A DNA stretch of 22,301 nt from JBQTHI01 sp052390035. GTDB lineage: Bacteria > Actinomycetota > Acidimicrobiia > Spongiisociales > ZC4RG35. Positions 1 through 11,403 of this stretch are shown here, piece by piece. The notes beneath the pieces were generated by a model. That model worked only from the letters and a program-made list of their open reading frames with translations. It was not told the origin of the DNA and made no database searches. The translations under genes and the position numbers were made by a program. Numbering within the stretch: the first letter of the stretch is position 1; each line of letters opens with the position of its first letter. The stretch is from positions 1 to 22,301 of the forward strand of contig JBQTHI010000101.1 of NCBI GenBank assembly GCA_052390035.1, read 5' to 3'.

Positions 1-37
1 GGTTTTCCTGCACAGAGCCCGACTTGACCGAGGCGGG

Positions 38-3952
<3,915 letters not shown>

Positions 3953-3958
3953 TCTTCA

Positions 3959-3963
3959 CTCCT
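3959..3963 (-). promoter_or_regulatory. rpoC ribosome binding site
   Basis: The box AGGAG on the minus strand is spaced 6 nt from the GTG codon at 3952. It supports the GTG as the rpoC start. Confidence 0.75.
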
Positions 3964-3978
3964 GATTCTGATCCTGAT
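3961..3978 (-). repeat. Tandem hexamer repeat in the rpoB-rpoC spacer
   Basis: Read on the minus strand, three consecutive hexamers ATCAGG, ATCAGA, ATCAGG run directly into the rpoC Shine-Dalgarno. A further ATCAGG copy lies at 3999-4004 in the same 63-nt spacer. No function is known to me. It may be a slippage product. Confidence 0.6.
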
Positions 3979-4015
3979 GTTCGATCTCTGACCCTTGACC
4001 TGATGACCCCGTAAC

Positions 4016-7000
4016 TCAATCCGCCTCCGGGCGCTCGGGACGGGAAAGGTCGATGTGCAGCGACTCTGATGGACGGAAGTCTTCGTCGAGGTCCCGCAAC
4101 TCGACTTCCTCTCCTGCAGCCAGCATCTCCACGTTGAGGCACAGACTCTGCATTTCTTTGACCAGCACCCGAAACGATTCGGGAATGCCCGGCTCCGGGA
4201 TGTTGTCACCCTTGACGATCGCCTCATACACCTTGACCCGGCCTTGAACATCGTCGGACTTGATCGTCAAGAGCTCCTGGAGGGCGTAGGCGGCGCCGTA
4301 GGCCTCAAGCGCCCAGACCTCCATCTCTCCAAATCGCTGGCCGCCGAACTGGGCCTTTCCGCCCAGGGGCTGCTGGGTGATCATGGAGTAGGGACCGGTT
4401 GACCTGGCATGGATCTTGTCGTCGACCAGGTGAACCAGCTTCAGCATGTAGATGTATCCGACCGTCACCGGAGTGTCGAAGGGGTCGCCGGTGCGCCCGT
4501 CGAACAACGTCGCCTTACCTGACTCGCCGACGAGCTGAATCCCGTCGCGATTGGGAAGGCTGTTGGCCAAGACCAGGCCCAGCTCGTCTTCTCTAGCGCC
4601 GTCAAAGACCGGTGTGGACACCTTCGTGCGGGCGGGGGTACCGCCGGCGGCCGGGCTATCCGACCTGAACGATTTCCATCCGGCGGCTGCAGCCCAGCCG
4701 AGGTGGGTCTCCAGAACCTGGCCGAGGTTCATCCGCGAGGGAACGCCCAGCGGCGACAGGATGATGTCAACGGGCGTGCCGTCTTCCATGAAAGGCACAT
4801 CCTCTTCGGGCAGGATCTTGGAGATGACCCCTTTGTTGCCGTGCCGCCCGGCGAGCTTGTCGCCTTCGGAGATCTTGCGCTGCTGAGCGACGTAGACCCG
4901 GACGAGTTCGTTGACCCCGGGGGGGAGATCGAAGCCATCGGCCCGCTTGAAGACCTTGACGGCGATCACTTTGCCCGACTCGCCGTGAGGCACCTTGAGC
5001 GACGTGTCTCGCACTTCCCGTGCCTTCTCACCGAAGATGGCGCGAAGCAGACGCTCCTCCGGTGTCAACTCGGTTTCGCCCTTGGGGGTCACCTTTCCAA
5101 CCAAATAGTCGCCTGGACCGACTTCGGCACCTATGCGGATGATTCCGTCCTCGTCGAGGTTGGCCAGAATCTCTTCGGCGACGTTCGGGATATCGCGGGT
5201 GATCTCTTCGGCACCGAGTTTGGTGTCGCGGGCGTCGATCTCATGCTCCTCGATGTGGATCGAGGTGAGCAGATCATCTTTCACCAGCCGTTCCGAGATG
5301 ATGATGGCGTCTTCGAAGTTGTGGCCTTGCCATGGCATGAACGCCACCAGCAAGTTGCGCCCCAAGGCCAGTTCGCCTTGATCGGTGGACGGACCGTCGG
5401 CGAGCACATCGCCGGCATTCACACGGTCACCTTCCCGAACCAGCGGCTTCTGGTTGATGCAGGTTCCCTGGTTGGACCGCTCGAACTTGTCGAGTCGGAT
5501 AGTGGTCTTGCGATTGGTATCGCTGTCCTTGATCACGATGTGGTCCCCGGTTACCTCCACCACCTCACCGGCCACAGGGGAGATGACCATGTCCCCCGAG
5601 TCGCGAGCAGCTCGCTGCTCTACTCCGGTGCCCACCAACGGAGCATCGGCCTTGAGCAGCGGCACAGCCTGGCGCTGCATGTTCGAGCCCATCAAGGCCC
5701 GGTTGGCATCGTCATGTTCGAGGAACGGGATGAGTGCGGTGGACACCGAAATGATCTGCTTAGGCGATACATCCATGTAGTCCACCTCGGAAGGAGGAAC
5801 CGAATCGACTTCGCCCCCTCCCCCGGCCCGGCGGACCAAAACCCGCGGGTTGCGGAACGACCCGTCCTCTTTGAGGGGAGCGTTGGCCTGGGCGATGACA
5901 AACCGCTCCTCTTCGATTGCGGTGAGATAGTCAACATGGTCGGTGACTTTCCCCTTCTCGACCTTGCGATAGGGGGTCTCGATGAATCCGTAGCGATTCA
6001 CCCGGGCGTATGTCGCCAGCGAACCGATCAGTCCGATATTGGGTCCCTCCGGTGTCTCGATCGGGCACATCCGGCCGTAGTGCGAGGGGTGCACGTCCCT
6101 AACCTCAAACCCGGCGCGCTCTCTCGAGAGCCCCCCCGGGCCCAGGGCCGAAAGGCGACGGCGGTGGGTAAGCCCGGCAAGCGGGTTGGGCTGATCCATG
6201 AACTGGGAGAGTTGTGAGGTGCCGAAGAACTCCTTGATGGCGGCGGTAACCGGACGAATGTTGATGAGACTCTGGGGGGTGATCGCATCCGGGTCCTGGG
6301 TGGTCATCCGCTCTTTGACGACCCTCTCCAGTCTGGTGAGACCCACTCGCACCTGATTCTGGATCAGCTCCCCCACTGTCCGGATTCGGCGGTTGCCGAA
6401 GTGGTCGATGTCATCAACTGCTACCGCCACCCCCACCCCACGATGGGTGACCATGGTTGGCTGGCCGGCGTGGAGGGCTACCAGGTACTTGATGGTGTCG
6501 ACGATGTCCTCGTCGCGAAGCATCTTTTGCTCGGGATCGTTGACGTCGTTGAACTTCTGAGCGACCTTGTACCGACCCACCCTGGTCAGGTCGTAACGCT
6601 TGGGGTTGCGGAACAGGGTCTGTATCAGGTTCCGGGCGGATTCGACCGTGGTCGGCTCACCCGGGCGGAGTTTGCGATACAAGTCGACCAGCGCCTCGTC
6701 TCTGTCGTGGGCGGTGTCCCGTTCGATGCTGTTGCGAATCGACTCGGCGCCATCGAACAGATCGAGCAGCTCCTGGTCGGTCTCGGCGATGCCGAGTGCG
6801 CGTAGGAAGGCGGACACGTACTGGCGTCGCTTGCGATCGACCCTGACGCCGATCGTGTCGCGCTTGTCGGTGTCGAATTCGAGCCACGCTCCACGACCTG
6901 GGATGATCCGGCCCGAATAGATCTTGCGATCGCTCCCCTTGTCGTCGGCCTCGTCAAAGTAGATACCCGGCGAGCGGACCAACTGGGAAACGACTACCCG

Positions 7001-7375
7001 CTCAGTGCCGTTGATGATGAACACCCCATGTTCGGTCATCATCGGGAAGTCGCCGAGGAAAACCTGCTGCTCTTTGATCTCACCCGTGCCCCGGGTCATG
7101 AAGCGAGCAGGTACAAACAATGGGCGGGCGAAGTTCTGATCCCGCTCTTTGCACTCATCCAAAGAGAGGGGGGGGTCGCCGAAGCGGTGGTCTGTGAGCT
7201 CGAGGGCCAACGAGCCGGTGAAGTCTTCGATGGGAGAGATCTCCTCGAAGATCTCTCTCAAACCCTCATCGATGAACCATTGGAACGATTCGTGCTGAAC
7301 AGCCAGGAGATCGGGAAGGGGAAGGACTTCGGGGATCTTGGCGAAAGAAAGGCGCTCGGCGACGCGCGAAGCCAA
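4016..7375 (-). CDS. rpoB: DNA-directed RNA polymerase subunit beta
   Basis: This is the beta subunit of core RNA polymerase. With the start chosen here it has 1119 residues, slightly shorter than mycobacterial RpoB. The N-terminus (SFAKIPEVLPLPDLL) aligns with the actinobacterial SFAKLREPLEVPGLL-type start. Rifampicin cluster I is at about 385-417 (GTSQLSQFMDQ, THRRRLSALGPGGL). The core motif CPIETPEGPNIGLIG follows at about 437-451, and the conserved GDKLAGRHGNKG and C-terminal GGKAQFGGQRFGEMEVWALEAYGA-type region are present. The frame stays open upstream to a TTG at 7438. I prefer the TTG at 7375 because a perfect AAGGAGG lies 7 nt before it and homology begins there. The Asp, His and Ser residues commonly changed in resistant mutants are wild type. 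The position matching E. coli N518 is Pro. No rplJ/rplL lies upstream; the neighbour is a divergent regulator. Confidence 0.98.
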   Translation of the reverse strand: MASRVAERLSFAKIPEVLPLPDLLAVQHESFQWFIDEGLREIFEEISPIEDFTGSLALELTDHRFGDPPLSLDECKERDQNFARPLFVPARFMTRGTGEIKEQQVFLGDFPMMTEHGVFIINGTERVVVSQLVRSPGIYFDEADDKGSDRKIYSGRIIPGRGAWLEFDTDKRDTIGVRVDRKRRQYVSAFLRALGIAETDQELLDLFDGAESIRNSIERDTAHDRDEALVDLYRKLRPGEPTTVESARNLIQTLFRNPKRYDLTRVGRYKVAQKFNDVNDPEQKMLRDEDIVDTIKYLVALHAGQPTMVTHRGVGVAVAVDDIDHFGNRRIRTVGELIQNQVRVGLTRLERVVKERMTTQDPDAITPQSLINIRPVTAAIKEFFGTSQLSQFMDQPNPLAGLTHRRRLSALGPGGLSRERAGFEVRDVHPSHYGRMCPIETPEGPNIGLIGSLATYARVNRYGFIETPYRKVEKGKVTDHVDYLTAIEEERFVIAQANAPLKEDGSFRNPRVLVRRAGGGGEVDSVPPSEVDYMDVSPKQIISVSTALIPFLEHDDANRALMGSNMQRQAVPLLKADAPLVGTGVEQRAARDSGDMVISPVAGEVVEVTGDHIVIKDSDTNRKTTIRLDKFERSNQGTCINQKPLVREGDRVNAGDVLADGPSTDQGELALGRNLLVAFMPWQGHNFEDAIIISERLVKDDLLTSIHIEEHEIDARDTKLGAEEITRDIPNVAEEILANLDEDGIIRIGAEVGPGDYLVGKVTPKGETELTPEERLLRAIFGEKAREVRDTSLKVPHGESGKVIAVKVFKRADGFDLPPGVNELVRVYVAQQRKISEGDKLAGRHGNKGVISKILPEEDVPFMEDGTPVDIILSPLGVPSRMNLGQVLETHLGWAAAAGWKSFRSDSPAAGGTPARTKVSTPVFDGAREDELGLVLANSLPNRDGIQLVGESGKATLFDGRTGDPFDTPVTVGYIYMLKLVHLVDDKIHARSTGPYSMITQQPLGGKAQFGGQRFGEMEVWALEAYGAAYALQELLTIKSDDVQGRVKVYEAIVKGDNIPEPGIPESFRVLVKEMQSLCLNVEMLAAGEEVELRDLDEDFRPSESLHIDLSRPERPEAD

Positions 7376-7382
7376 CGGGGGT

Positions 7383-7389
7383 CCTCCTT
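7383..7389 (-). promoter_or_regulatory. rpoB ribosome binding site
   Basis: A perfect AAGGAGG on the minus strand lies 7 nt upstream of the TTG at 7375. It decides the rpoB start against the upstream TTG at 7438, which would place this box inside the coding region. Confidence 0.85.
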
Positions 7390-7490
7390 GGGGTGGTTCC
7401 GGAACAGCAAAGAGGAATGCTAGCCGACGCGGCAGCAAACCCCAAATCGACTTCTCGTCGTTACGACCGCGCTGGTTACACGGATTCGCC

Positions 7491-7504
7491 GGCCTCGAAA
7501 GGCC
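7491..7504 (-). promoter_or_regulatory. 5'-end hairpin of the rpoB leader
   Basis: On the transcript the sequence reads GGCCT-UUCG-AGGCC, a perfect 5-bp stem with a UUCG tetraloop. It begins about where transcription from the promoter at 7510-7539 should start, so it would cap the 5' end of the rpoBC mRNA. A role in mRNA stability is inference. The closing pair is U-A rather than the extra-stable C-G. Confidence 0.4.
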
Positions 7505-7509
7505 TACCC

Positions 7510-7539
7510 ATCCTATCGCAAGCTCGGGAAATCCGTCAA
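7510..7539 (-). promoter_or_regulatory. Sigma-70-type promoter of rpoBC
   Basis: On the minus strand a -35 box TTGACG (7534-7539) and a -10 box TAGGAT (7510-7515) are separated by 18 nt. Both are close to the housekeeping consensus. The predicted start near 7503 gives a leader of about 128 nt before the rpoB TTG. No ribosomal-protein gene precedes it, so rpoBC probably depends mainly on this promoter. Confidence 0.75.
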
Positions 7540-7577
7540 GAGTTGGAGTGCAACAAGCAGAGGTGATGAGTCCTTAG

Positions 7578-7583
7578 TACTTT
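7578..7583 (+). promoter_or_regulatory. Candidate -10 box of a leaderless marR-type transcript
   Basis: TACTTT fits TANNNT and lies 6 nt before the GTG at 7590. There is no Shine-Dalgarno in between. No convincing -35 box is visible. Confidence 0.35.
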
Positions 7584-7589
7584 CCCCTC

Positions 7590-8045
7590 GTGGACCTTCC
7601 CCATCTGCCGGCCCCACTCCGGCGCACCGCCGCCAACCTGGCTGCAAATCGGGCCCAGTGGGTGCTGTTCCAATGGGCTCACCAGTTCCGTTCGGTCGAT
7701 CGGGCGACCGGGCTGACCGCCGAACGGATCCAACTGCTGGCGCTCTTAGATCAAGCCGGCCCGATCACGGCGGGCGAGATAGCCGAAGACCTGCGCGCCA
7801 GCCGACCGGCGGTCGCCCGAATGTTGTCGGGGCTCGAGCAGGCGGGACTGGCCCGGCGCTCAGCCAACGTCGTTGATGGCCGCAGTGTCTTAGTGAGGAT
7901 CACACCCACGGGGCGTCGCGCTCTCGCCAGGGCGAGAACCAGCGGCATTCGGTCGATGGCGGCGAGGCTGCGAGGGCGAAGCGACCGTGACCTTTCTCAA
8001 CTCGAGCAGGGCCTGCGGATCCTTGAGGAGATGCTCGACGACTAG
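7590..8045 (+). CDS. MarR-family transcriptional regulator
   Basis: This is a 151-residue winged helix-turn-helix protein, the usual MarR length. The segment around residues 45-105 shows the family pattern: an LLALLDQAGPITAGEIAEDL helix, the recognition helix SRPAVARMLSGLEQAGLARR, and then the wing with DGRSVLVRITPTGRR. The C-terminal helix (about 120-150) would form the dimer interface. The GTG at 7590 is the first possible start, since an in-frame TAG lies at 7575-7577. No Shine-Dalgarno is visible and a TANNNT box is 6 nt upstream. It diverges from rpoB and converges on the aminotransferase with a 20-nt gap. Ligand and targets cannot be read from the sequence; autoregulation from the shared 214-nt intergenic region is a reasonable guess. 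Confidence 0.9.
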   Translation: MDLPHLPAPLRRTAANLAANRAQWVLFQWAHQFRSVDRATGLTAERIQLLALLDQAGPITAGEIAEDLRASRPAVARMLSGLEQAGLARRSANVVDGRSVLVRITPTGRRALARARTSGIRSMAARLRGRSDRDLSQLEQGLRILEEMLDD

Positions 8046-8065
8046 CGGGCTTGGCAGACCCCCGC

Positions 8066-9235
8066 TCAGACCGTCAATCGCTGGAGACGCTCTAACGCCT
8101 CGTGCAGGGTCGCTTCGTCTTTGCAGAAGGCAAAACGCACGAGGTTCCTCGCCTCGGTGCGGTCGTGATAGAAGGCGCTAGGAGGAATCGCCGCTACCCC
8201 ACAACGGTCGATTAGATGGTGCACAAAAGCAACGTCATCTCCGAGTCCGAAGTTCGAGTGATCGGCCATGAGGAAGTAGGTGCCTTGAGGGATGAAGACC
8301 GTGAACCCGAGTTGGTCGAGTCCACCGGCCAATAGGTCCCGACGGCGGCGATATGCAGACGAGAGCTCCTGGTAATAAGCGGGGGAGGCAGCCAATGCCT
8401 CGGCCGCGGCATGCTGAAGCGGAGTCGCGGTGGCGAAAGTCAAGAACTGATGGGCAGCTCGAACCGCCTCGGTTAGCCCCACGGGCGCTACGGCCCAGCC
8501 GGTCTTCCAACCGGTGAGGGAGAAGGTCTTTCCTAGAGAAGAAAGGGTGATGGTGCGGTCCCACATACCCTCGATTCCGGCAAGAGAGAGGTGGCTTCCT
8601 TCATAGACCATGTGTTCGTACACCTCGTCGGTGATGGCAATCAGGTCGTGACGCCGGCAGAGATCGGCGATCAGATTCATCTCGGCCCGATCGAATACAC
8701 GCCCGCTCGGGTTGTGCGGGGTGTTGACGACGATCGCGCGGGTCCTCCCGGACACGACCCCTTCAATAGCCTCCTCTTCCAGCCGAAATCCGGGTGGACG
8801 GAGCGTGACATACCGGGGTACGGCGTCTGCCAGCGCCACCCCGACCGGGTAGGCGTCGTAGGTGGGTTCAATGAGGATCACCTCGTCGCCCGGCTCGAGC
8901 ACGCCGAGGAAGGTGGCGGCCAGAGCCTCGGTGCATCCTGAGGTGACTGTGACGTTCCGTCTTGGGTCGATTCCGCTGAGGCCGCTTCGGTCGGCAAAGC
9001 GCGCCGCGATGGCCGTTCCGAGCTCAGGGATGCCGTTGGTGGGTGCATATTGGTTGTGTCCGGACCGGATGGCGTTGACCGCCGCTTCCTTGACAAAGTC
9101 GGGCCCGTCGAAGTTGGGAAAGCCCTGACCAAGATTGATGGCCCCCGACTCCGCAGCCCTCCTGGTGATCTCGCTAAAAACCGTCGCCCCGAACGGCCGC
9201 AAGCGAGACGCAATCCGAGTCGAGGGCCGAGTCAC
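8066..9235 (-). CDS. Class I/II PLP-dependent aminotransferase (methionine/kynurenine/DapC-like)
   Basis: This is a fold-type I aminotransferase. With a GTG start at 9235 it has 389 residues, the family norm. Visible motifs are INLGQGFPNFDGP and YAPTNGIPELG near the N-terminus, NTPHNPSG (about 172-179), the ITDEVYEHMVYEG segment with the PLP-ring Asp near 203, and SSLGKTFSLTGWKTGW with the Schiff-base Lys near 236. The pattern fits the subgroup containing methionine aminotransferase YbdL, kynurenine/glutamine transaminase K and actinobacterial DapC-like enzymes; the substrate cannot be fixed. The frame extends to a TTG at 9283, which would add 16 non-conserved residues and overlap the divergent oligopeptidase start. 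Neither start has a good ribosome site. It is monocistronic and convergent with the MarR-type gene. Confidence 0.93.
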   Translation of the reverse strand: MTRPSTRIASRLRPFGATVFSEITRRAAESGAINLGQGFPNFDGPDFVKEAAVNAIRSGHNQYAPTNGIPELGTAIAARFADRSGLSGIDPRRNVTVTSGCTEALAATFLGVLEPGDEVILIEPTYDAYPVGVALADAVPRYVTLRPPGFRLEEEAIEGVVSGRTRAIVVNTPHNPSGRVFDRAEMNLIADLCRRHDLIAITDEVYEHMVYEGSHLSLAGIEGMWDRTITLSSLGKTFSLTGWKTGWAVAPVGLTEAVRAAHQFLTFATATPLQHAAAEALAASPAYYQELSSAYRRRRDLLAGGLDQLGFTVFIPQGTYFLMADHSNFGLGDDVAFVHHLIDRCGVAAIPPSAFYHDRTEARNLVRFAFCKDEATLHEALERLQRLTV

Positions 9236-9270
9236 GCCCCGATTGTTACTGATTTCAGAGGGCCCGTGGG

Positions 9271-11319
9271 TTGGTCCGCTCAATTAGCGTCTTTCCCATC
9301 GAAGCCCCGGTTCCCCCCCGCCGATTGGTCACAACCACAATTCATGGGAGTGTGCGGACCGATGCGTATTCGTGGCTTCGGGAGCGGGACAACCCTGAGG
9401 TGATTGCCCACCTCGTTGCGGAAAATGAATACGCCGCCGCTTCGCTGGCCCACCTCGAAGGCCTGCGTCAGGAAATCTTTGGCGAGATCAAGTCGCGTAT
9501 TCAGGAGACCGATCTCTCGGCTCCTGCCCGCCGCGGCAGGTGGTGGTACGGGCGGCGCACCGACCAAGGCCGGCAATACCCGGCGTTTCTCCGCTGGCAT
9601 GGAACGCCAACTGGCCCGGCTGAGGTGATCCTGGACCAGAACGATCTGGCGGCCGGTCATGGATACTGTGGCCTCGGATTGATGGCGGTCAGCCCTGATC
9701 AGGACCTCATTGCCTATTCCGTCGACTATTCCGGATCCGAAACGTTCGAGCTGCGTTTTCGTCGCCTCGATCAGGATGACGACATGCCCGACGTGGTGGC
9801 CGGCACTTACTACGGCGGTGCCTGGTCGACCGATCAAGAGTTCTTCTTCTACACGACCCTCGACCAGGCCCATCGCCCCTATCGGGTATGGCGTCACCGG
9901 CTGGGATCGGCTCAAGCCGACGACGTCATGGTGTTCCAAGAGGACGACGAGCGGTTCTTCGTTGAGCTGGGAGCCAGCCGTGACCACCGCTACGTGCTCA
10001 TCCACGTCGAGAGCTCGACCACCTCTGAGGTGCTCCACATCGAATGCGCCAGGCCAAGGACTCGTGCGATGGTGCTTATCCCTCGCCACCCCGGGGTGCG
10101 TTACAGCGCCCAACCCCACCACGGGGCCTGGTTGGTGGTTACCGACGACCACGCTCCCAATGGGCGTCTGATTTCCATCGCCCAGGAAGACCGCGATGAC
10201 GTCCGCGAGTTGATCCCCCACGATCCCGCCCACAAGGTGGCACGGGTATACCCCTTCGCCGGTCATGTGGTGGTATCCGGCCGGTCGAAGGGAAACCCGA
10301 ACATTCGGGTGTTGGCTGACGACGGGACCTCCTACAGCATCGACTTCGACGAGGAGGCTTACCGCCTGGGATTCGGAGAGAATCTGGAATACGAGACCAC
10401 CACTCTTCGCATTACCTACGAGTCGCTTCTCATCCCAGCCCGGGTGATCGATGTCGACCTCGTCGACTCCACCCGCACCATCGTCAAAGAGACTCCGGTG
10501 CCCGGTGGTTACGAGCCGGCCAGCTACGTCCAGCGACGCTTGTGGGCCGAGCACGAAGGCGTTTCGATCCCGCTGACGGTCGGCTATCGGGCGGATACCT
10601 CTCTGCCGGCGCCAACCCTCCTTTACGGTTACGGCGCCTACGAGTCGGTGCTCGATCCGTGGTTCGACCCGGCCCTTTTCTCATTGCTCGACCGGGGTTT
10701 CGTCTACGCCATCGCCCACGTTCGGGGGGAAGGGGCGATGGGCCGAACCTGGCATATGGATGGCAAGATGGCCAACAAGGCGAACACCTTCAGGGACTTC
10801 ATCGCCTGCGCCGAAGATTTGATCGCCTCCGGCCTGGCCCGACCCGGCCACCTGGCAGCCCGCGGAGTCTCGGCTGGCGGCCTGCTCATGGGGGCAGTAA
10901 CAGTCATGCGCCCTGAGCTGTGGAGCGGTGTGCTGGCCGAAGTCCCCTTCGTCGACGCGGTCAACACCATGCTTGATCCAACCATCCCGTTGACGGTCAA
11001 TGAGTGGGAGGAGTGGGGTAATCCGGCCCTGGCCGAACACTACGAGTGGATGATGGCCTACAGCCCTTACGACAACACCGGCCCTGCCAGATATCCCGCC
11101 ATCCTTACGACCGCCGGTCTTAACGACACTCGGGTGGGCTTCTGGGAACCTGCCAAATGGGTAGCCCGCCTGCGGGAGATGAACACCGGTGATCGACCAA
11201 TCTTCCTCAAAACCGATCTCGGGACCGGTCACTCGGGCGCCTCGGGCCGCTACGACGCCTGGCACGACGAGGCCTATCTGCTGGCTTTCCTTATCGACCA
11301 AACCCGACCGGCTCTCTGA
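9271..11319 (+). CDS. ptrB: Oligopeptidase B (S9 family serine peptidase)
   Basis: This is a cytoplasmic serine peptidase expected to cleave short peptides after Arg or Lys. At 682 residues it matches bacterial oligopeptidase B. The N-terminal signature (HGSVRTDAYSWLRERDNPEV, about 25-44) opens the beta-propeller half, and the catalytic alpha/beta-hydrolase domain starts near 415. Family motifs include YGYGAYE, LLDRGFVYAIAHVRG and GRTWHMDGK. The catalytic triad is S534 in GVSAGG, D619 in GLNDTRVGFWEPAKW and H654 in GTGHSG. E578 and E580 in NEWEEWGNP match the acidic S1-pocket residues described for E. coli OpdB. No signal peptide is seen. The start is a TTG with an AGAGG box 10 nt upstream; no ATG precedes the conserved region, and another TTG lies at 9325. 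Confidence 0.95.
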   Translation: MVRSISVFPIEAPVPPRRLVTTTIHGSVRTDAYSWLRERDNPEVIAHLVAENEYAAASLAHLEGLRQEIFGEIKSRIQETDLSAPARRGRWWYGRRTDQGRQYPAFLRWHGTPTGPAEVILDQNDLAAGHGYCGLGLMAVSPDQDLIAYSVDYSGSETFELRFRRLDQDDDMPDVVAGTYYGGAWSTDQEFFFYTTLDQAHRPYRVWRHRLGSAQADDVMVFQEDDERFFVELGASRDHRYVLIHVESSTTSEVLHIECARPRTRAMVLIPRHPGVRYSAQPHHGAWLVVTDDHAPNGRLISIAQEDRDDVRELIPHDPAHKVARVYPFAGHVVVSGRSKGNPNIRVLADDGTSYSIDFDEEAYRLGFGENLEYETTTLRITYESLLIPARVIDVDLVDSTRTIVKETPVPGGYEPASYVQRRLWAEHEGVSIPLTVGYRADTSLPAPTLLYGYGAYESVLDPWFDPALFSLLDRGFVYAIAHVRGEGAMGRTWHMDGKMANKANTFRDFIACAEDLIASGLARPGHLAARGVSAGGLLMGAVTVMRPELWSGVLAEVPFVDAVNTMLDPTIPLTVNEWEEWGNPALAEHYEWMMAYSPYDNTGPARYPAILTTAGLNDTRVGFWEPAKWVARLREMNTGDRPIFLKTDLGTGHSGASGRYDAWHDEAYLLAFLIDQTRPAL

Positions 11320-11335
11320 AACCACACCCCCCCCC

Positions 11336-11357
11336 CGGTTTTGGCGCGGCGAAACCG
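11336..11357. other. Weak stem-loop after ptrB, next to a C10 tract
   Basis: CGGTTT (11336-11341) and AAACCG (11352-11357) form a 6-bp inverted repeat with a 10-nt loop, just after a run of ten C (11327-11336). There is no U-tract on the plus strand. It may help end ptrB transcription or may be chance. Confidence 0.2.
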
Positions 11358-11390
11358 TGCCCTGGCCCCAGATCGGCGCGCCAGAACGGG

Positions 11391-11396
11391 TAGCGT
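11391..11396 (+). promoter_or_regulatory. Candidate -10 box of a leaderless transcript for the M15 peptidase gene
   Basis: TAGCGT fits TANNNT and lies exactly 7 nt before the ATG at 11404, which would put the transcription start on the A of ATG. A GAGGGG string lies between, but it is too near the ATG for a normal Shine-Dalgarno. Confidence 0.4.
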
Positions 11397-11403
11397 GAGG
11401 GGA

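Noticed and set aside
4703..6217. A 504-codon open frame antisense to rpoB
   Set aside because: It lies fully inside the conserved rpoB coding region, has no recognisable domain, and long antisense frames are expected opposite GC-rich genes with strong third-position bias.
7376..7438. The upstream TTG at 7438 as the rpoB start
   Set aside because: It would add 21 non-conserved residues and bury a perfect AAGGAGG that is ideally spaced for the TTG at 7375.
9280..10554. A 424-codon open frame antisense to the oligopeptidase B gene
   Set aside because: The plus-strand frame is a clear oligopeptidase B. The antisense product has no family features and is a codon-bias shadow.
11327..11336. C10 tract as a phase-variation switch
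   Set aside because: It lies between genes, after a stop codon and 68 nt before the next start, with no sign that its length would change a frame or promoter spacing. A sequencing homopolymer is as likely.
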